From Gnetum montanum (lineage: Eukaryota > Streptophyta > Gnetopsida > Gnetales > Gnetaceae): a DNA stretch of 64,000 nucleotides. The translations under genes and the position numbers were made by a program. The stretch lies in the NCBI GenBank assembly GCA_015680685.1, contig MNCI01006587.1:138748-202747 (forward strand). Direction: 5' to 3'. Positions 46,294 through 57,500 of the stretch are shown here, piece by piece; position 1 is the stretch's first letter; each line of letters opens with the position of its first letter. Under the pieces are notes generated by a model. It had not been told where the DNA came from, did not search any database, and was given only the letters and a program-made list of their open reading frames with translations.

Positions 46294-47175
46294 TGATGAA
46301 GTGTATGTTGGTCAACTGCATTGATGCATTATTATCGTCATGTCATTTGATGTGTTGATGCATATGCATCAATGTTGATGCACTCGAAGCCTATATAAAT
46401 CTATGTACCATCTACATTTATGGAATATTGGATGATTGGTGTAGCAAAGCTCTTAGAGTTTGATTTCATAGAACTTAGTCAAAATTTCCTCTAAGTGCCC
46501 ATAGCATGGAGATGAATTAATCAAACAGAGTTTTATTTAAGTGTAATTATGGTTAGACATAATCCATGAACAAAAAAAAAATCATCATTGGTTCCTTCCA
46601 TTGCAGCACTTAGATTAGCACTTAAATATTTTATTTTATTCTTTAAGCACTTTACTTTAATTGCATTTTACTTTCCTACATTTAGGAAATTAATATTTTA
46701 TTCCATAATAGTATGTGTATGATCACTTTGAGCATAACATATTAACGTTCAGTAATCTTAGTAGTGAATACTTGGTCTGTCCAACAGTAGACACTTGTTA
46801 ATCCAACAATGTTAATATAGGTTCAAGATGAGAATGAAAAGTGGGAACAAAAAGTGGAAATGTATGCCCTATGCTTAGGATAGTATAGGTTATTCCTAAT
46901 TTCATAGTTAGTTAGAAATTAATTACTATTTTAATCACTTTATCATTTTAATATTCTCATAATAAAAATAACCAAAATATAATCTTATGGCTCAATCACA
47001 CTTAACCATGCTAATTGAGCTAACACAAGTGATGATTGAGAAGACAATGATCAACAATGTAACACTTAGTTATCTATGATGCCATAAGCCCCAAGGGCTC
47101 ATGGAATTTGAACAAATCATGAGTCAACACTTGTGATCTATATGGTTGGACATAGGAATCACTTGCTTCTTATCA
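46294..47175 (+). repeat. G1 3' LTR
   Basis: 882 bp, TGATGAAGTG...TTATCA. U3 (46320-46390) has several TTGATGCAT units, including an 18-bp perfect palindrome at 46355-46372; TATATAAAT at 46392-46400. The layout is shared with the G2 and G3 LTRs, but the U3 motif is its own. Confidence 0.88.
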
Positions 47176-47306
47176 GAAATGCTATAATATAACTTTTTTT
47201 TTATATGGAATACAATATTCTTTACTATAATTCCTTAAAAAAGGTTTCTTTCTCTTTAAATTTGACTTAATTAAATAGCATGATGAGAGATTTATTTGTA
47301 ATGGAA

Positions 47307-47940
47307 GTGACAATTCAAGGACAAAAAGTACCTTATTACAAATAGTTATGCTACCTAGGATCAATGCTCCAATGAGATAGTGAAATTTGATAAAGATATA
47401 AGAAATAGGATTAAGATTAGATGGTCAAAATGGAGATACACTAGTAGTATTCCATGTAATAAAAAGAATCTTAGAAAGAGTAAATGAAAAATTTTACAAG
47501 ATAGCAATTAGGTATGTTATCTTATGTAAATGTTGGATAGTACAAAAGAGGCATGAATAATAAATCAGTGTGGTAGAAATGAAAATGCTTAGATAGATGT
47601 TGAATGTTACGAGAAGAGATAAACTATGTAACACATATATTAGAGGAAGACATGGAGTGACTTATATGTTAGATAAGTTATAGGAATTATATCTTATATG
47701 GTTTAGGCATGTATAAAGAAAATTAGAAAATGAGCCTATATAAAAAGATTACTATATGACTATTCCAAAAAAGCCATCAAAATGAAGATCAACAAAGACA
47801 TGGGAACAAATGATTGAAGATGATTCAAAGAAATTGCAAATCAATAAAGATCTAGCTCTTCACAGAGGTGAATGGTGAAAAAGAGCTCATATATCCAACC
47901 TCATTTTATTAGGACAAGACTATGATGATGATTATGATGA
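47307..47940 (+). pseudogene. LINE-type reverse transcriptase, C-terminal remnant
   Basis: In shifting frames the plus strand reads YLGSMLQ, EKFYKIAIRYVILCKCWIVQ, SVVEMKMLR.MLNVTRRDKL, GVTYMLDKL.ELYLIWFRHV.RKLENEPI and TWEQMIEDDSKKL, in the order found at the C-terminal end of plant non-LTR (LINE) reverse transcriptases. Many stops and frame shifts; no 5' part is seen. It is the DNA directly right of the G1 LTR, so G1 may have landed in or next to an older LINE copy. Confidence 0.7.
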
Positions 47941-48613
47941 TGTTCTATACTCTATAAAAAAGATCATGCTTCTGCAAGCAAAGTTATTAAAGTTTTTTTT
48001 TTTTGATATCGAGAGTTTCTTACAATGTTATTGGGAAATTTTTTTTATGAGAAATGATTTGAAGATAGAGAATGCTAATGTCTCTTAGATTGTAAAGACT
48101 ATGAAGGATTTTAAAGCTATTAATAAAGACTCATATAAATCATCAAATAAAAAAAATTAAAAAATTCAAAATCCTTATTGGTAATTGCAATCAAAGAGAT
48201 ATTAGTATTAATCATCTTCAAATCATTCCATAGCATAAAATCCTCTATCAAAATATCTTTGTAAAAAACCCTTGCTAGCAAAGTTTTAGTTATTAAGAAA
48301 ATGCTTTAATCTACTAATGATTTTTACTCCAACTATTGAGTTCTTAACAAAACTTGTTATGACAAAGTTAATCATATTATTTGTTGGTTTCTTTGATTTG
48401 CTAAGCAATATAAAAAAGGATTTTATAGAATTTTTGGAATATTTTCATTATTAGGAAGTGAGATTGAGAACTTAGCTTCATTAATTCTTATAACTAGGGT
48501 ATTTATCTCATAAAAAATGAATTGAAAATTGCATTGATGGAGATGATATATGGATGATCCCTTCAAGAGATAGAATTATGTAAGGAAAACCTAAAAATGA
48601 TAATAATTGGTAG
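47941..48613. other. AT-rich stretch without recognisable gene
   Basis: About 670 bp between the LINE remnant and G5. A poly-T tract is near 47991-48004. Nothing identified. Confidence 0.6.
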
Positions 48614-49490
48614 TATAGGAACACCTCTTTTGAACCCCTTTTCAATCCTTATAGGTAGTTGATTAAAGGTTTAATAACTTGGAGAGACATCTTGGTGACT
48701 TGGGAGATAGATAAACCGAGAGCTAGGATGTCATAGGAGATGTCCCAGCTGCCTATGAGACATCTTAGCCAAAAGAGGAGACATCTTATCTAAGAAGATG
48801 TCTTGGCCAGGTAGGAGACATCTCGCCATTGAAGGAGACATGTCATACCTAGAAGAGATGTCTTGAGCAAATAAGAGACATCTTGTTTGAGAGCAAGGGT
48901 TGAGAGGGAGATATCTTGCAAAGCCTAAAGACATCTTGTATAGTTCTAAAATTGTAGTTCCAAATTGGAAAATAGTTGGAAAATACGAGAAAAAGAATGA
49001 AAAAAATCAAGAATCTTCAAGTTGGTCGTGGAAAAGGTTTCTCTAAGGTTCTTGTCTTGTAATTGATAATTATTGTTTTGTGTTTTTATGTTTTTCATGA
49101 AGGAAGAATGTATGCACAATGATGAGAGCACAAGTGTGAAATTACACAAGATAAGTTACATCTCTGGGGATAATTATTTATGTTTGGCTTTTGTGAATCT
49201 TTTGTGTATGTTGGATCTTAATTCTGCATGTAGGAGAGATCTAGTTCAATGATGCCTTGCATTAAGGTCAATCGTGTATGTGGTTATACAGCCTCATGCT
49301 CTGTAATATCATTGAGTGTGTGAGTATGTTGTTTGTGGGTTGTGGTTCTATTGTAATTATAATCTTCTTTTGAATCAATAGAAGATAGCTAGTTTTATTT
49401 ATTTTCTAGTAATTGAATTTCCTTTCATAATATCTAGATTTGGTGTATCTTTGAAGGGTTAAAGTAAATTTGAGTGATTGTGCTCTAGGA
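48614..49490 (+). repeat. G5 5' LTR
   Basis: Starts TATAGGAACACCTCTTTTGAACCCC (TG end mutated). U3 holds the AGACATCT array described next. The right edge is set by the primer site at 49492, so it is approximate. Confidence 0.75.
48682..48940 (+). repeat. Cluster of about eleven AGACATCTT motifs in G5 U3
   Basis: GAGACATCTTG-like units recur every 20-30 bp in both orientations (reverse form AAGATGTCT), e.g. in the lines 48721-48940. Some units are exact, some have one or two changes. They are clustered in U3 and I see no such cluster in the coding part of G5. Confidence 0.85.
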
Positions 49491-49491
49491 T

Positions 49492-49503
49492 TAGTATCAA
49501 AGA
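49492..49503 (+). promoter_or_regulatory. G5 primer binding site, initiator tRNA-Met type
   Basis: TAGTATCAAAGA against the standard TGGTATCAGAGC: three differences, two of them G-to-A. Confidence 0.65.
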
Positions 49504-49559
49504 GTTAGATTTATCATTGCTCAAAAGTTGGTTGTAGAATTTTTATATCTATGTAAGAT

Positions 49560-50780
49560 AACTCCTAAGAAGAAATAAGTTTAAGCCTTAAGTAGAGATA
49601 TGAATACCATGAAATTTTCCTTTCAACTAATGGTTGAATGATTGAACAAGATCAATGCCAAGGTAGATAAGAATGTAGGTCCTAATTATATTCAAACTAA
49701 TGATGATGATGAGCATTCTCACTCAAATGGTGATGAAGAAGTTTCTTAGCCTAGTGGAGGAGTAGTAGATGAGGAGGAAGAACATTCCAGCTATGGAAAT
49801 ATGAGAATCCATTAGCCTAGGATTCAAGGGGAAGGGAATCTAGATCTTCATGTCAAAAATCCATCACATACATCTACTTCTTATTATGGCAAGCTTAATG
49901 ATGAAGATGAAGTAAGGCTTGCTAGAGTATTTAGAAATGCTACTAGACTCCCATATGTGGAATTGAAGACTATCAACAATGTAAATGGCACCAATGCTTT
50001 TTCAAGTTGACTAAAGGAACTTGAGAAGTACTTTTAAGTTAAAAGAGGTACCAAATCAATTAAGGGTGCCAATTGTTGGATCCAAAGTAGAATGTATGAC
50101 TTTAACTTAGTGGGAAAAAGAGTCCTAGGATTATGAAAGTAAAAATGATCAACCTATCAAATATTGAAATTTGATGAAATATAGGTTGAGAAGAAAATTT
50201 GAATAATCTTGATAAAGATAAGAGATAATTATGAAGATAAAATTCTTTAGGTAAGAAGACAAAAATGTTAAGGATATTTGCGTCAAATTTTATGAACTAT
50301 TCCATCAAGCTAAGGTAAACTATGAGGAATATGAACATGCTTCAATCTTTTTCCAGGTCTCAAGATGGTGTATTAGTAAGAGTTGTTATTTTATGAGCTA
50401 CAAACTCTTAATGAGGCTTATGATTTAGCACTCAAGGTAAAAAAAACTCCATGGATTTAGGAGTAGAAGCAAACAAACTTCAAAGGGAAAGAACAAGGGA
50501 TCCAAATTAGAATAGGGATATAAGTCAAAATTTAAAAACAAAGATGGCAACCATGACAAGAAGTAAGAGAAGGGTGATGCGAATGATAAGGCCAAGAAGG
50601 AACAAGGCAAGAAAGGTAAGGTTCAAGGTAGAAACTCATCCAAGATCTCGTACTTCAAATATGAAGAGTAGGTACACAAGCAATGTGAATGTCCACTTTA
50701 CAAGGTAACTAAGGAGAAGGATGTGCAAACCATGGAAGTGAAGGAGATATCAATACAAGCTCTTTAGAGAGGTAATTATA
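49560..50780 (+). pseudogene. gag: G5 gag
   Basis: Acidic N-terminal stretch (SNGDEEVS, VVDEEEEHSSYGN), then LPYVELKTINNVNGTNAFSS and LKELEKYF in the place of the gag core, a Lys-rich stretch (50480-50640), and a decayed zinc-knuckle-like SYFKYEE.VHKQCECPLY where the first two Cys have become Tyr. Stops and small shifts throughout. Confidence 0.75.
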
Positions 50781-50789
50781 ATGCTCCCA

Positions 50790-51240
50790 AGAATAACGAA
50801 GTTTCTCAATTGAATTATTATAAATTTATGGAAAATGTGAATAGAGTAGATAAGCCATTTAGAAAATTGTTGTTTCAAATTAGGGCTAAATGTTTACTTA
50901 GTAAGGAATGGATTCATATTTTAGTTAATGGAGAAAACCAAAAAAATGTTATTTCTTCTAGGGTAGTTGTTAAATTGGGTTTAGTAACAAATCCTTATCT
51001 TAGATCCTATAGGGTGCATTGGTTATTAAGAGAATTCTCTCAAGAGGTGAGAGAGAAATATCTTGAAATTTAAAATTGAAAGTTATCATTATGTAGTGAA
51101 ATATCATGTACTGCCAATTGATTGTGCTAATGTAATTCTTGAAATGCCTTAAAATTTTGATAATGATTCTCAATTTGATAGAGTAAGAAATGTGTGGTAT
51201 ATAACAGGACTTGATGAAATCCATGAGTTGATTCCTATCA
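50790..51240 (+). pseudogene. pol: G5 aspartic protease
   Basis: The open piece 50810-51073 reads FQIRAKCLLSKEWIHILVNGENQKNVISSRVVVKLGLVTNPY. In chromovirus proteases the box is DxGSxxNVIS; here the catalytic Asp-Ser-Gly has become NGE, so it would be inactive. The next part (VKYHVLPIDCANVILEMP) continues after a frame change. Confidence 0.75.
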
Positions 51241-51399
51241 TAGTTGAACAAGTGAGGCAGCAAAGCTTCTTGGGGAGAGGTAATATATTAAGGAAAATGA
51301 TAAGAATAGTTTTTGTTTTATGTTTGTATCAACTATTGCTTCTAACCATGATGTTGTGCAGGTAAAACTTCTAGTAGATGTGCTAGGCTTGAAGGAGCA

Positions 51400-52140
51400 A
51401 TTTCCCAAAGTATTAAAAGGGGAATTGGATGGATTGTGACCAATGAGGAATGTTCAATGCTAAATTAAATTCATTCTTGATGCTACCATTCTAAATAAGA
51501 GGGAATACTAGATGTCATTGAATTAGTAGGATAAATTGCAAAGGCAAATAAAGGAGTTACTTACAAATGGCTTCATGAGGGAATCCATTTCACCTTATGC
51601 AATTCTAGCAATGCTTATGTCAAAGAAGAATAATGATGAATGAAGAATGTGCATTTATTCAAGAGTTGTAAACAAGATAACAGTGATGTATAGGTTTTCC
51701 ATTCCAAGGATGGATGATATTTTTAATGTTCTTACCAATGTAGATATTTTTAGCAAATTTGATTTGAAGAGTGGATACCATCAAATTTAAATTAGGCCTT
51801 ATGATGAATGGAAGACAACTTTCAAAATACTAAATGGATTGTTTGAATAGTTGGTGATGCCTTTTGGGCTCACAAATACCCTTGCTACATTCATGAGGTT
51901 GATGCATGATGTTCTCAAAGATTTGATTGATAAGTATTGTATTATCTTCTTTGATGATATTTTGGTATACAAGTATAAGAAGGAGGAGCATTTGGATCAC
52001 TTACGAAGAGTGTGTCCTAAGTTGATAGAAGCAAATTTGGTAATCAATGTAAAGAAGAATCATTTCTTCAAGAGTGAGATGACATATTTGAAGCATATTA
52101 TTTCTAAAAATTAAATTTTGATGGAAGCTACCAAGGTGAG
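51400..52140 (+). pseudogene. pol: G5 reverse transcriptase
   Basis: Includes FSIPRMDDIFNVLTNVDIFSKFDLKSGYHQI, then the open piece 51851-52114 with MPFGLTNTLATFMRLMHDVLKD, the catalytic IIFFDDILVYKYKKEEHLDHL (both Asp intact) and EMTYLKHIISKN. Clear chromovirus-type gypsy RT. Stops upstream (for example in YHQI.IRP) are at glutamine or tryptophan positions. Confidence 0.9.
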
Positions 52141-52149
52141 GGTCTATTA

Positions 52150-52790
52150 GAGATTAACCAACTCCTAAAAATGTTAAGGAGGTAAGATCATTTCTTGGTT
52201 TAGCATGTTTTTATATAAGATTTTTAAAAATTTCAATGGTATTTCATAGCCTATGTTTGTTTTGCTTAAGAAAAACTAATACTTCAAATAGGATGATGAG
52301 ACCCAAAGGAGCTTTGACTTCTTAAAGTTAAAAATAACCAATGAACTTATGCTTGCAATACTATATTTTCAAAAGCTTTTTTAGATGGAGGTGAATGCAA
52401 GTGGACTTTCCATTGAAGGGATGCTTTTACAAGAATGTATACTTGTTGCTTTATTTTCAGAAAATCTAAATGAATCAAGGAAGAAATATAGTGTATATGA
52501 GAAGGGGTTGTACACTATTCTTTAAGTAATCAAGAATTTGAGACATTACTTCTTTCCTAAGAAGTTCACTTTAATAATTGACCATAAAGAGCTACAATTT
52601 CTCAATTCCCAAAAGAAGTTAATTGCTAAACACATGAAATGAGTGCCCCAATTATAGAAGTTCAATTTTTTGCTCAAGCATAAGAGTAGGAAAGCCAATG
52701 TGGTAGTTAATTCATTGTCTAGGATGCATGTGGTAAATTTTAGCATGTCTCATGTGAAAGGTATGAGTGATTTTGCTGGATTTTTATGAA
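52150..52790 (+). pseudogene. pol: G5 RNase H
   Basis: VRSFLGLACFYIRFLKIS (connection), then MEVNASGLSIEGMLLQECILVALFSENLNESRKKYSVYEKGLYTIL and HYFFPKKFTLIIDHKELQFL, the usual gypsy RNase H order. The first catalytic Asp (usually in VDAS) reads VNAS, i.e. Asn. Confidence 0.82.
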
Positions 52791-52899
52791 CATGATTTAG
52801 ATTTTGACTAGGTTTGGAGAAGCCTCAAAAAACCATTATTGAGTAGGATAGACCAATGGAGGGACTATCATATTCAAGATAAACTATTATCCATGAAAT

Positions 52900-54225
52900 T
52901 AAAGTTATGTATTCCCAATTGTGATTTAGGAAAAATATTTTGGTTGAAAAGTATTGTGGTGGTTTGATAGGTCACATGGATAGAGATAATACATTGAAAC
53001 TTGTTGGTAAGTGCTATTTTTAACCTACAATGACCTCTAAAGTCTTCAAATTTATGAAGGAGTGTTTAACATGTTAGAAATTCAGAGGTAAAGAAGTGGA
53101 TGGACATTATATGCCTTGCCAATTTTCAAGGGTTCATGGGAAAGTGTGTTAATGGAGTTTATGAGTAAGATTCCAAGGACCAAAAGTGGAAATGATACTA
53201 TCTTTATTATGGTAGGCGAATTGTCCAAGATGGCACACTTCATTCCATGTAAAAAGGTAAGTGATGCATCTCATGTTGAAAATTTGTTTTTCTAACATGT
53301 TGTGAAGTTGTGTGGGATTCCTATGATTGTTAGTGATATAGACTCCAAGTTTACTAGTTATTTTTGGGTGTCCCTTTAAAAACTTTTAAGAATAAAGTTA
53401 AGTTTTTCTAGTGCATATCATCCACAACTTTATGGCCAAATGAAAGTCTTTTATAAATCCTTACTAAATATTTTAAGATGTTTATGTGAATGATAGCCTA
53501 ATATGTGAGAGAATTTTTTGTATCACGCTAAATTTTCCTATAATAATTCTTTTCATGTTACTATTGGAAAGAGTTCATTTGAGGTTAATTATGGTTTTTA
53601 TCCAAACATGGTGGACAATGTTAAGTGCTTTGATGAAGAAGCTCAATTGATGCTAATTTTATGCAAGTGATTAAAGATGTTCATGCTTAAATGAATAAAA
53701 ATCTTAAGAAGTTTGGAGAAAGAGTCCTTAAAAGGAATGAGAGCAAAAGAAAGCCTAAATTTATTATTGGTGATCTTTCTTAGGTACATTTGAAGAAGAA
53801 GAAGTTTAGAGGTATCAAATTCTCAAAGTTGAAAGCTAAGAAGGTGGATCCTTTCAAGATGAAGACCAAAATAAATGATAATGCTTTAGAAATGGATTTA
53901 TCAAATGATGTGGATACATATTTTTTTTTAATGTTGTAAATCTTATGCATTACTATGAACAAGACTATGGTGAGATCTTATAGTGCAACATTAATAGGTT
54001 AAAGGGGGCTATTGACAATTCCAAATCTTCAAGAGAGAGGAAGAAAATTTTATTTAAGAATAGAGAAGCTTCTAGTACTTATGAAGTGAAGAGGATCCAT
54101 TAGGAGAATTAGATTGGTGATGACGTTGTATGGGTCTATGAGACCAAACTTGTTAAGTAGAGAATCACTTTTATTCCTACTTCCTTGTTCACCTGAGTTT
54201 ACTTTTTGAAGGGTGGGAGAGCTAG
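52900..54225 (+). pseudogene. pol: G5 integrase and C-terminal domain
   Basis: A zinc-binding remnant lies near 52965-53090 (GHMDRDNTLKLV ... ECLTC). The core has LMEFMSKIPRTKSGNDTIFIMVGELSKMAHFIPCKK (first Asp is Glu), IPMIVSDIDSKFTSYFW (second Asp kept) and SSAYHPQLYGQMKVF (the Glu is Lys). The C-terminal part reads KRKPKFIIGDLS, KLKAKKVDPFKMKTKINDNALEMDL, the usual GDLV...GPF...INDNAY block. Two catalytic residues are lost. Confidence 0.85.
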
Positions 54226-54285
54226 TGTAAGGGCACCTCTTCTAAGCCCCTTTTTCATCCCTACAGGTGGTCAATTGAAGTTTTT
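54226..54285 (+). repeat. G5 3' LTR, first 60 bp only
   Basis: TGTAAGGGCACCTCTTCT... follows the purine-rich GGGTGGGAGAGCTAG. Match to the 5' LTR is lost after about 54285. Confidence 0.75.
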
Positions 54286-54581
54286 GGAATGTAACATCCT
54301 ATCCCTTGTTAGTGACAAAATTATATAATTAAGCATGCACTTAGCCTTCCAAAGAAGAGGTGCCTTGTTATGAGGAGTTGTAACTATTCACAATACCCTT
54401 TAGGGAAGGGTTTACCTTATGAAATTTAAGGCTAAGAGGTCGTATTAGCATGGAGTTGTGGAGCCAAATTAGCAAATGACGAGAGTCAGGTGAAGTGGGA
54501 TAAGTAGGGACTAATCACCCCTTCAGTCTTATGGTCTAATCATGGTGGTAGTGATGGATTGTCTCTAAATTCCTAAGTGTT
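54286..54581. other. Unassigned sequence between G5 and the next LTR
   Basis: No gene or known repeat recognised. Confidence 0.5.
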
Positions 54582-55035
54582 TGATGAAGTGTATTTTGTC
54601 TAACTTTGATATCAAATACCTTATATTAGGGACCCAGAAGCAATGTTGAATATCTGATATCACACGATGTGTGATGGCCTATAAATAATGCTTGGTCACA
54701 CAATTTTGGATTCATATTAGTCATGGCATAATAGAGCTCTTACAATTTTTCTTCCCTAGAGTTAGAAAATTTTCCCAAGTGCCTACAGCAAGAGTCATTA
54801 AGTGTATGAATCTTTATTCAAGCACTGTTGTACTTGAGCACGACAATGTGTGCAGCAATAAAGATGAGCTTTCTAATAAATCTTGTAGCACTTCAACTAA
54901 ATTAAACATTTTCTTTATGCATTTAATGTTTTTAGTAATTTTATTTAATGCTTTAAGTAATTATGCTAAATTAAGATAGATTAAATAGCAATTAATTAAG
55001 CACATTAGTACAACCACTTTGAGCATGCGCATGAT
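54582..55035 (+). repeat. Truncated LTR of the G1-G3 superfamily, GATATC type
   Basis: Starts TGATGAAGTGTATTTTG; U3 with TTTGATATCAAATACC and GAATATCTGATATCACAC; TATAAATA at 54680-54687; AATAAAGATGAGC near 54857. It stops matching its relatives after TTTGAGCATGCGCATG (about 55035), where U5 should continue. No internal region lies next to it. Confidence 0.85.
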
Positions 55036-55310
55036 GCATGAAACACCATCAAATTTACATGTTGAAACCTTTGTAATCCCATCCCATGGAACCCAAGGCA
55101 ATATTTTATTGTAAATGCAAAGGTTGTAATCCATAAAGAGGAAATCTCACATTTTTCATGCTTTTGGGGCTAAAAATGCTTCATAGGTGATCAAAGCCTC
55201 ATTCCCTAAGCAAAAAAAGTCACCAAGTGTATATATTAGGATGTGGGGTAGTCAAAAATGCCTTTTGGGATGCGAAAAATGGCAATTTGATGAGTTTTAT
55301 TGGGGGGGGG
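55036..55310. other. Unassigned sequence, ending in a G9 run
   Basis: Nothing recognised apart from nine G at 55302-55310 directly before the G6 LTR. Confidence 0.5.
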
Positions 55311-56429
55311 TGTTATACATTTCTCTATACTAACACATCCCTTGTAGGGGGATAAGCCAACTAGAAGACTTCAAAGCTAGCATGGAGGAGTGCCAAGGGG
55401 TAGAACTCATCACCCCCCAACATGGAAAGGGGGGTGACCTAGCTTGGAGGAGTTAACCTTAACCCCTAGCATTGACCTTCCATCCTCCCTCAACGTTAAT
55501 AGTCTCCACTTCAGGGGGGGAGGGGGTTAGCTAGCTAGGAGAGAGGGGATCAAACAACGTGAAAGGGGCAAACAATTAGGATGCATGGGGGTGAATCTCA
55601 CCTACCCCCTGAACATGGTAGCTAATTTCCAGCAATTTGGTAGCTAATTTGCAACCAATCATGTCAGCCATTTGTAGCCAATTTGTAGCTTGGATAATGG
55701 CCATTATGTTATAAAAACCAAACCTTGACACAATGTTAAGGTTCCACACTTTTGCAATTTAGCACCTTTGGCATTTTGGCATCCAACATCCCTTGCTTCC
55801 TTAGCTAAAACACAGCTTCTTTGAGCCTAGCAACATGGAACCCCTGTAACTTATTGCTCCTGTTACTTCCCCCCTTGGATCTTTGAGCTTAGGATTTAAA
55901 CATTACCCCCCTAGGATCATCAAATCCCAACATGGTGCACTTTGGCCACCCTAATCCTTCACATTTCCATAACCCCTAGCATCAAACAACATTACAGATC
56001 TAGGGTGTAGACAAAGAAGGTTTGATAGCATTAGGAGTGACAGAGATACCGAAATGTGGAGTTGATCGTGGCTTTAATTGGCTCTAAACCCTTGCCTTAA
56101 GTGAACCCCATTTTTTGCCCCTCTTAGACACCAATTTTGTACACATCTTTGAACTCATTTATTGATTTAATGAAATTTATGATTTTAGATTGTGTACAAT
56201 TTCATATATAATTGTTATATTTCAATGCATTGTTTCGTAGATTTGCATATTTCTATACTTGTTTTACACCCCCATTTTACACCCCCCTCAAGTCCCTAGC
56301 TGATCTACCTAACCATCCAAGGCACCTTGAATTCCAATTTTTTTGTGAAGGCCCTAGGGGATTTGGAGTTAAGGCTATTCACAATTGAGAATCCTTGGTT
56401 TTCTCTAATGACTAATATTTTCTGTCTCA
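55311..56429 (+). repeat. G6 5' LTR (edges approximate)
   Basis: TGTTATACATTTCTC...TGTCTCA. The 3' third (near 56270-56330) shares TTTACACC...TTTACA..CTCAAGTCC with the G4 LTR. U3 has AGCTAGG(A/T)GG and ACATGG units and G- or C-rich patches (55360-55640). The right edge lies 9 bp before the primer site. Confidence 0.6.
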
Positions 56430-56438
56430 ACTGTTTCT

Positions 56439-56455
56439 TGGTGCTAGAAGGAGGG
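56439..56455 (+). promoter_or_regulatory. G6 primer-site-like sequence
   Basis: TGGTGCTAGAAGGAGGG, identical to the G4 site but for two G-to-A changes in G4. tRNA partner not settled. Confidence 0.65.
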
Positions 56456-57500
56456 CCTCTGCCTAATTTATATAGCCAAATCTAATTGCCCCAATAGCCA
56501 ACATTGCCTACCTACTAGAAATTTCTAATTTTCACAGCAAAAATCTTGAAATCCCCTTTGAGAACCTAACACTTCCGATCATCCCCCTATAGTAGAAATC
56601 CCACTATTAAAGTTGTATGTGGTTGGATGTTGAGTTTTCCAACGTCTGCTATGAATTTAAGCAATCAAAATAGCATTGAACACCCAAATACCAACATTCC
56701 ACCCTAGCCACAATTCTCATCACAAAACTAGTGTTCTCATCATTACCAACCAAAAGCACTTTTCCCCTTCCTTTGTGGTTGAATTTGGGTAGTTTCTAAA
56801 ACTCTTCTTCCCTTGGCCCCCCCACTTCTCCATGACACCCCCCCCCCCCCCCCCCCCCCAACTCTTTTCCCTTCCGCTTGCCACATTTGGGGGTGTCATA
56901 GCTAGGAGACTAACATGGGTAAAGCTTGACCCCAACATTCTTAGCTTGCCATTTTTGGTAAAGGGGTAAACCGCCCTTACCCACCCTACCCCCCACTTAC
57001 TACTTATAGTAAGTAATCTATTTTTGATCATTTTTGCCTATTTCTAGCAAATTTAAACTTTATAGTAATCACAATTGTAAAAATTTACATCTTTTCACTA
57101 CACCTTTAATAGCTTTCACCTCCTTTTTACCAACATTAGCTTTGTAAGGTGTGAGATCCCCCCATCTCACCCCCTTTTTTTCCCTCTACCACACCCAAGG
57201 GGTGTCATAGCTAGGAAGCTAATGTTAGCAGCAAAGAGTGTGATTACTAAAAGGTTAGGGTAAGTAAAGTTTGCTATCACCTTTGCACCTTTCTATTTTG
57301 GGTAAAGGAGTCTACCCTCCCTTACCCCCTACTTGCTATTTTTAGTAAGTACCTCATTTTCAACCATTTTTACTCCCTTTCATTACTTTTGACTTCCACT
57401 TGTTGGTACCTACTCTCATTTTTTCTTTTCATAAACTATCTTCTGTCATTTTCATTAAAATAACCATTTCTTTCTTGTGATCAACTAAGTTTCCTTACAA
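56456..57500 (+). other. G6 leader with tandem duplication and C runs
   Basis: A block starting GGGGTGTCATAGCTAGGA at about 56890 recurs at about 57199; both copies carry GGTAAAGG.GT, CCCTTACCC and TTAGTAAGTA in the same order, so the period is about 305 bp. A C run is at 56837-56859. The AGCTAGGA motif also occurs in U3. No gene. Confidence 0.65.

Larger units (their letters stand above)
402..47175 (+). mobile_element. G1: host Ty3/gypsy element, Athila-like, broken into five pieces by later insertions
   Basis: Assembled by joining pieces of one plus-strand element across inserted elements: RT-RNase H 402-1540, integrase 19805-21105, spacer 21106-21812 and 31095-31543, leader plus aORF 42133-46054, and 3' LTR 46294-47175. 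The order RT, RH, INT, spacer, leader, aORF, LTR is the same as in G2, and the added length of the pieces (about 8.6 kb) is close to the matching part of G2 (about 8.4 kb). The 5' LTR, gag and start of pol are left of the window. The joins at 1540/19805 and 21812/31095 are supported by target duplications; the join at 31543/42133 is inferred from homology of the spacer with that of G3 and lacks a matching duplication. Confidence 0.75.
48614..54285 (+). mobile_element. G5: chromovirus-like Ty3/gypsy element, 3' LTR truncated
   Basis: 5' LTR (48614 to about 49490), initiator-Met-type primer site, gag, protease, RT, RNase H, integrase, then only about 60 bp of the 3' LTR (54226-54285), recognised because GGGCACCTCTTCTAAGCCCC...TTTTTCATCCCTACAGGTGGT matches the start of the 5' LTR. 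RT has FFDDILVY and MPFGLTN, typical of chromoviruses and unlike G1-G3. All genes carry stops. A chromodomain was looked for but is not clear. Confidence 0.85.
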
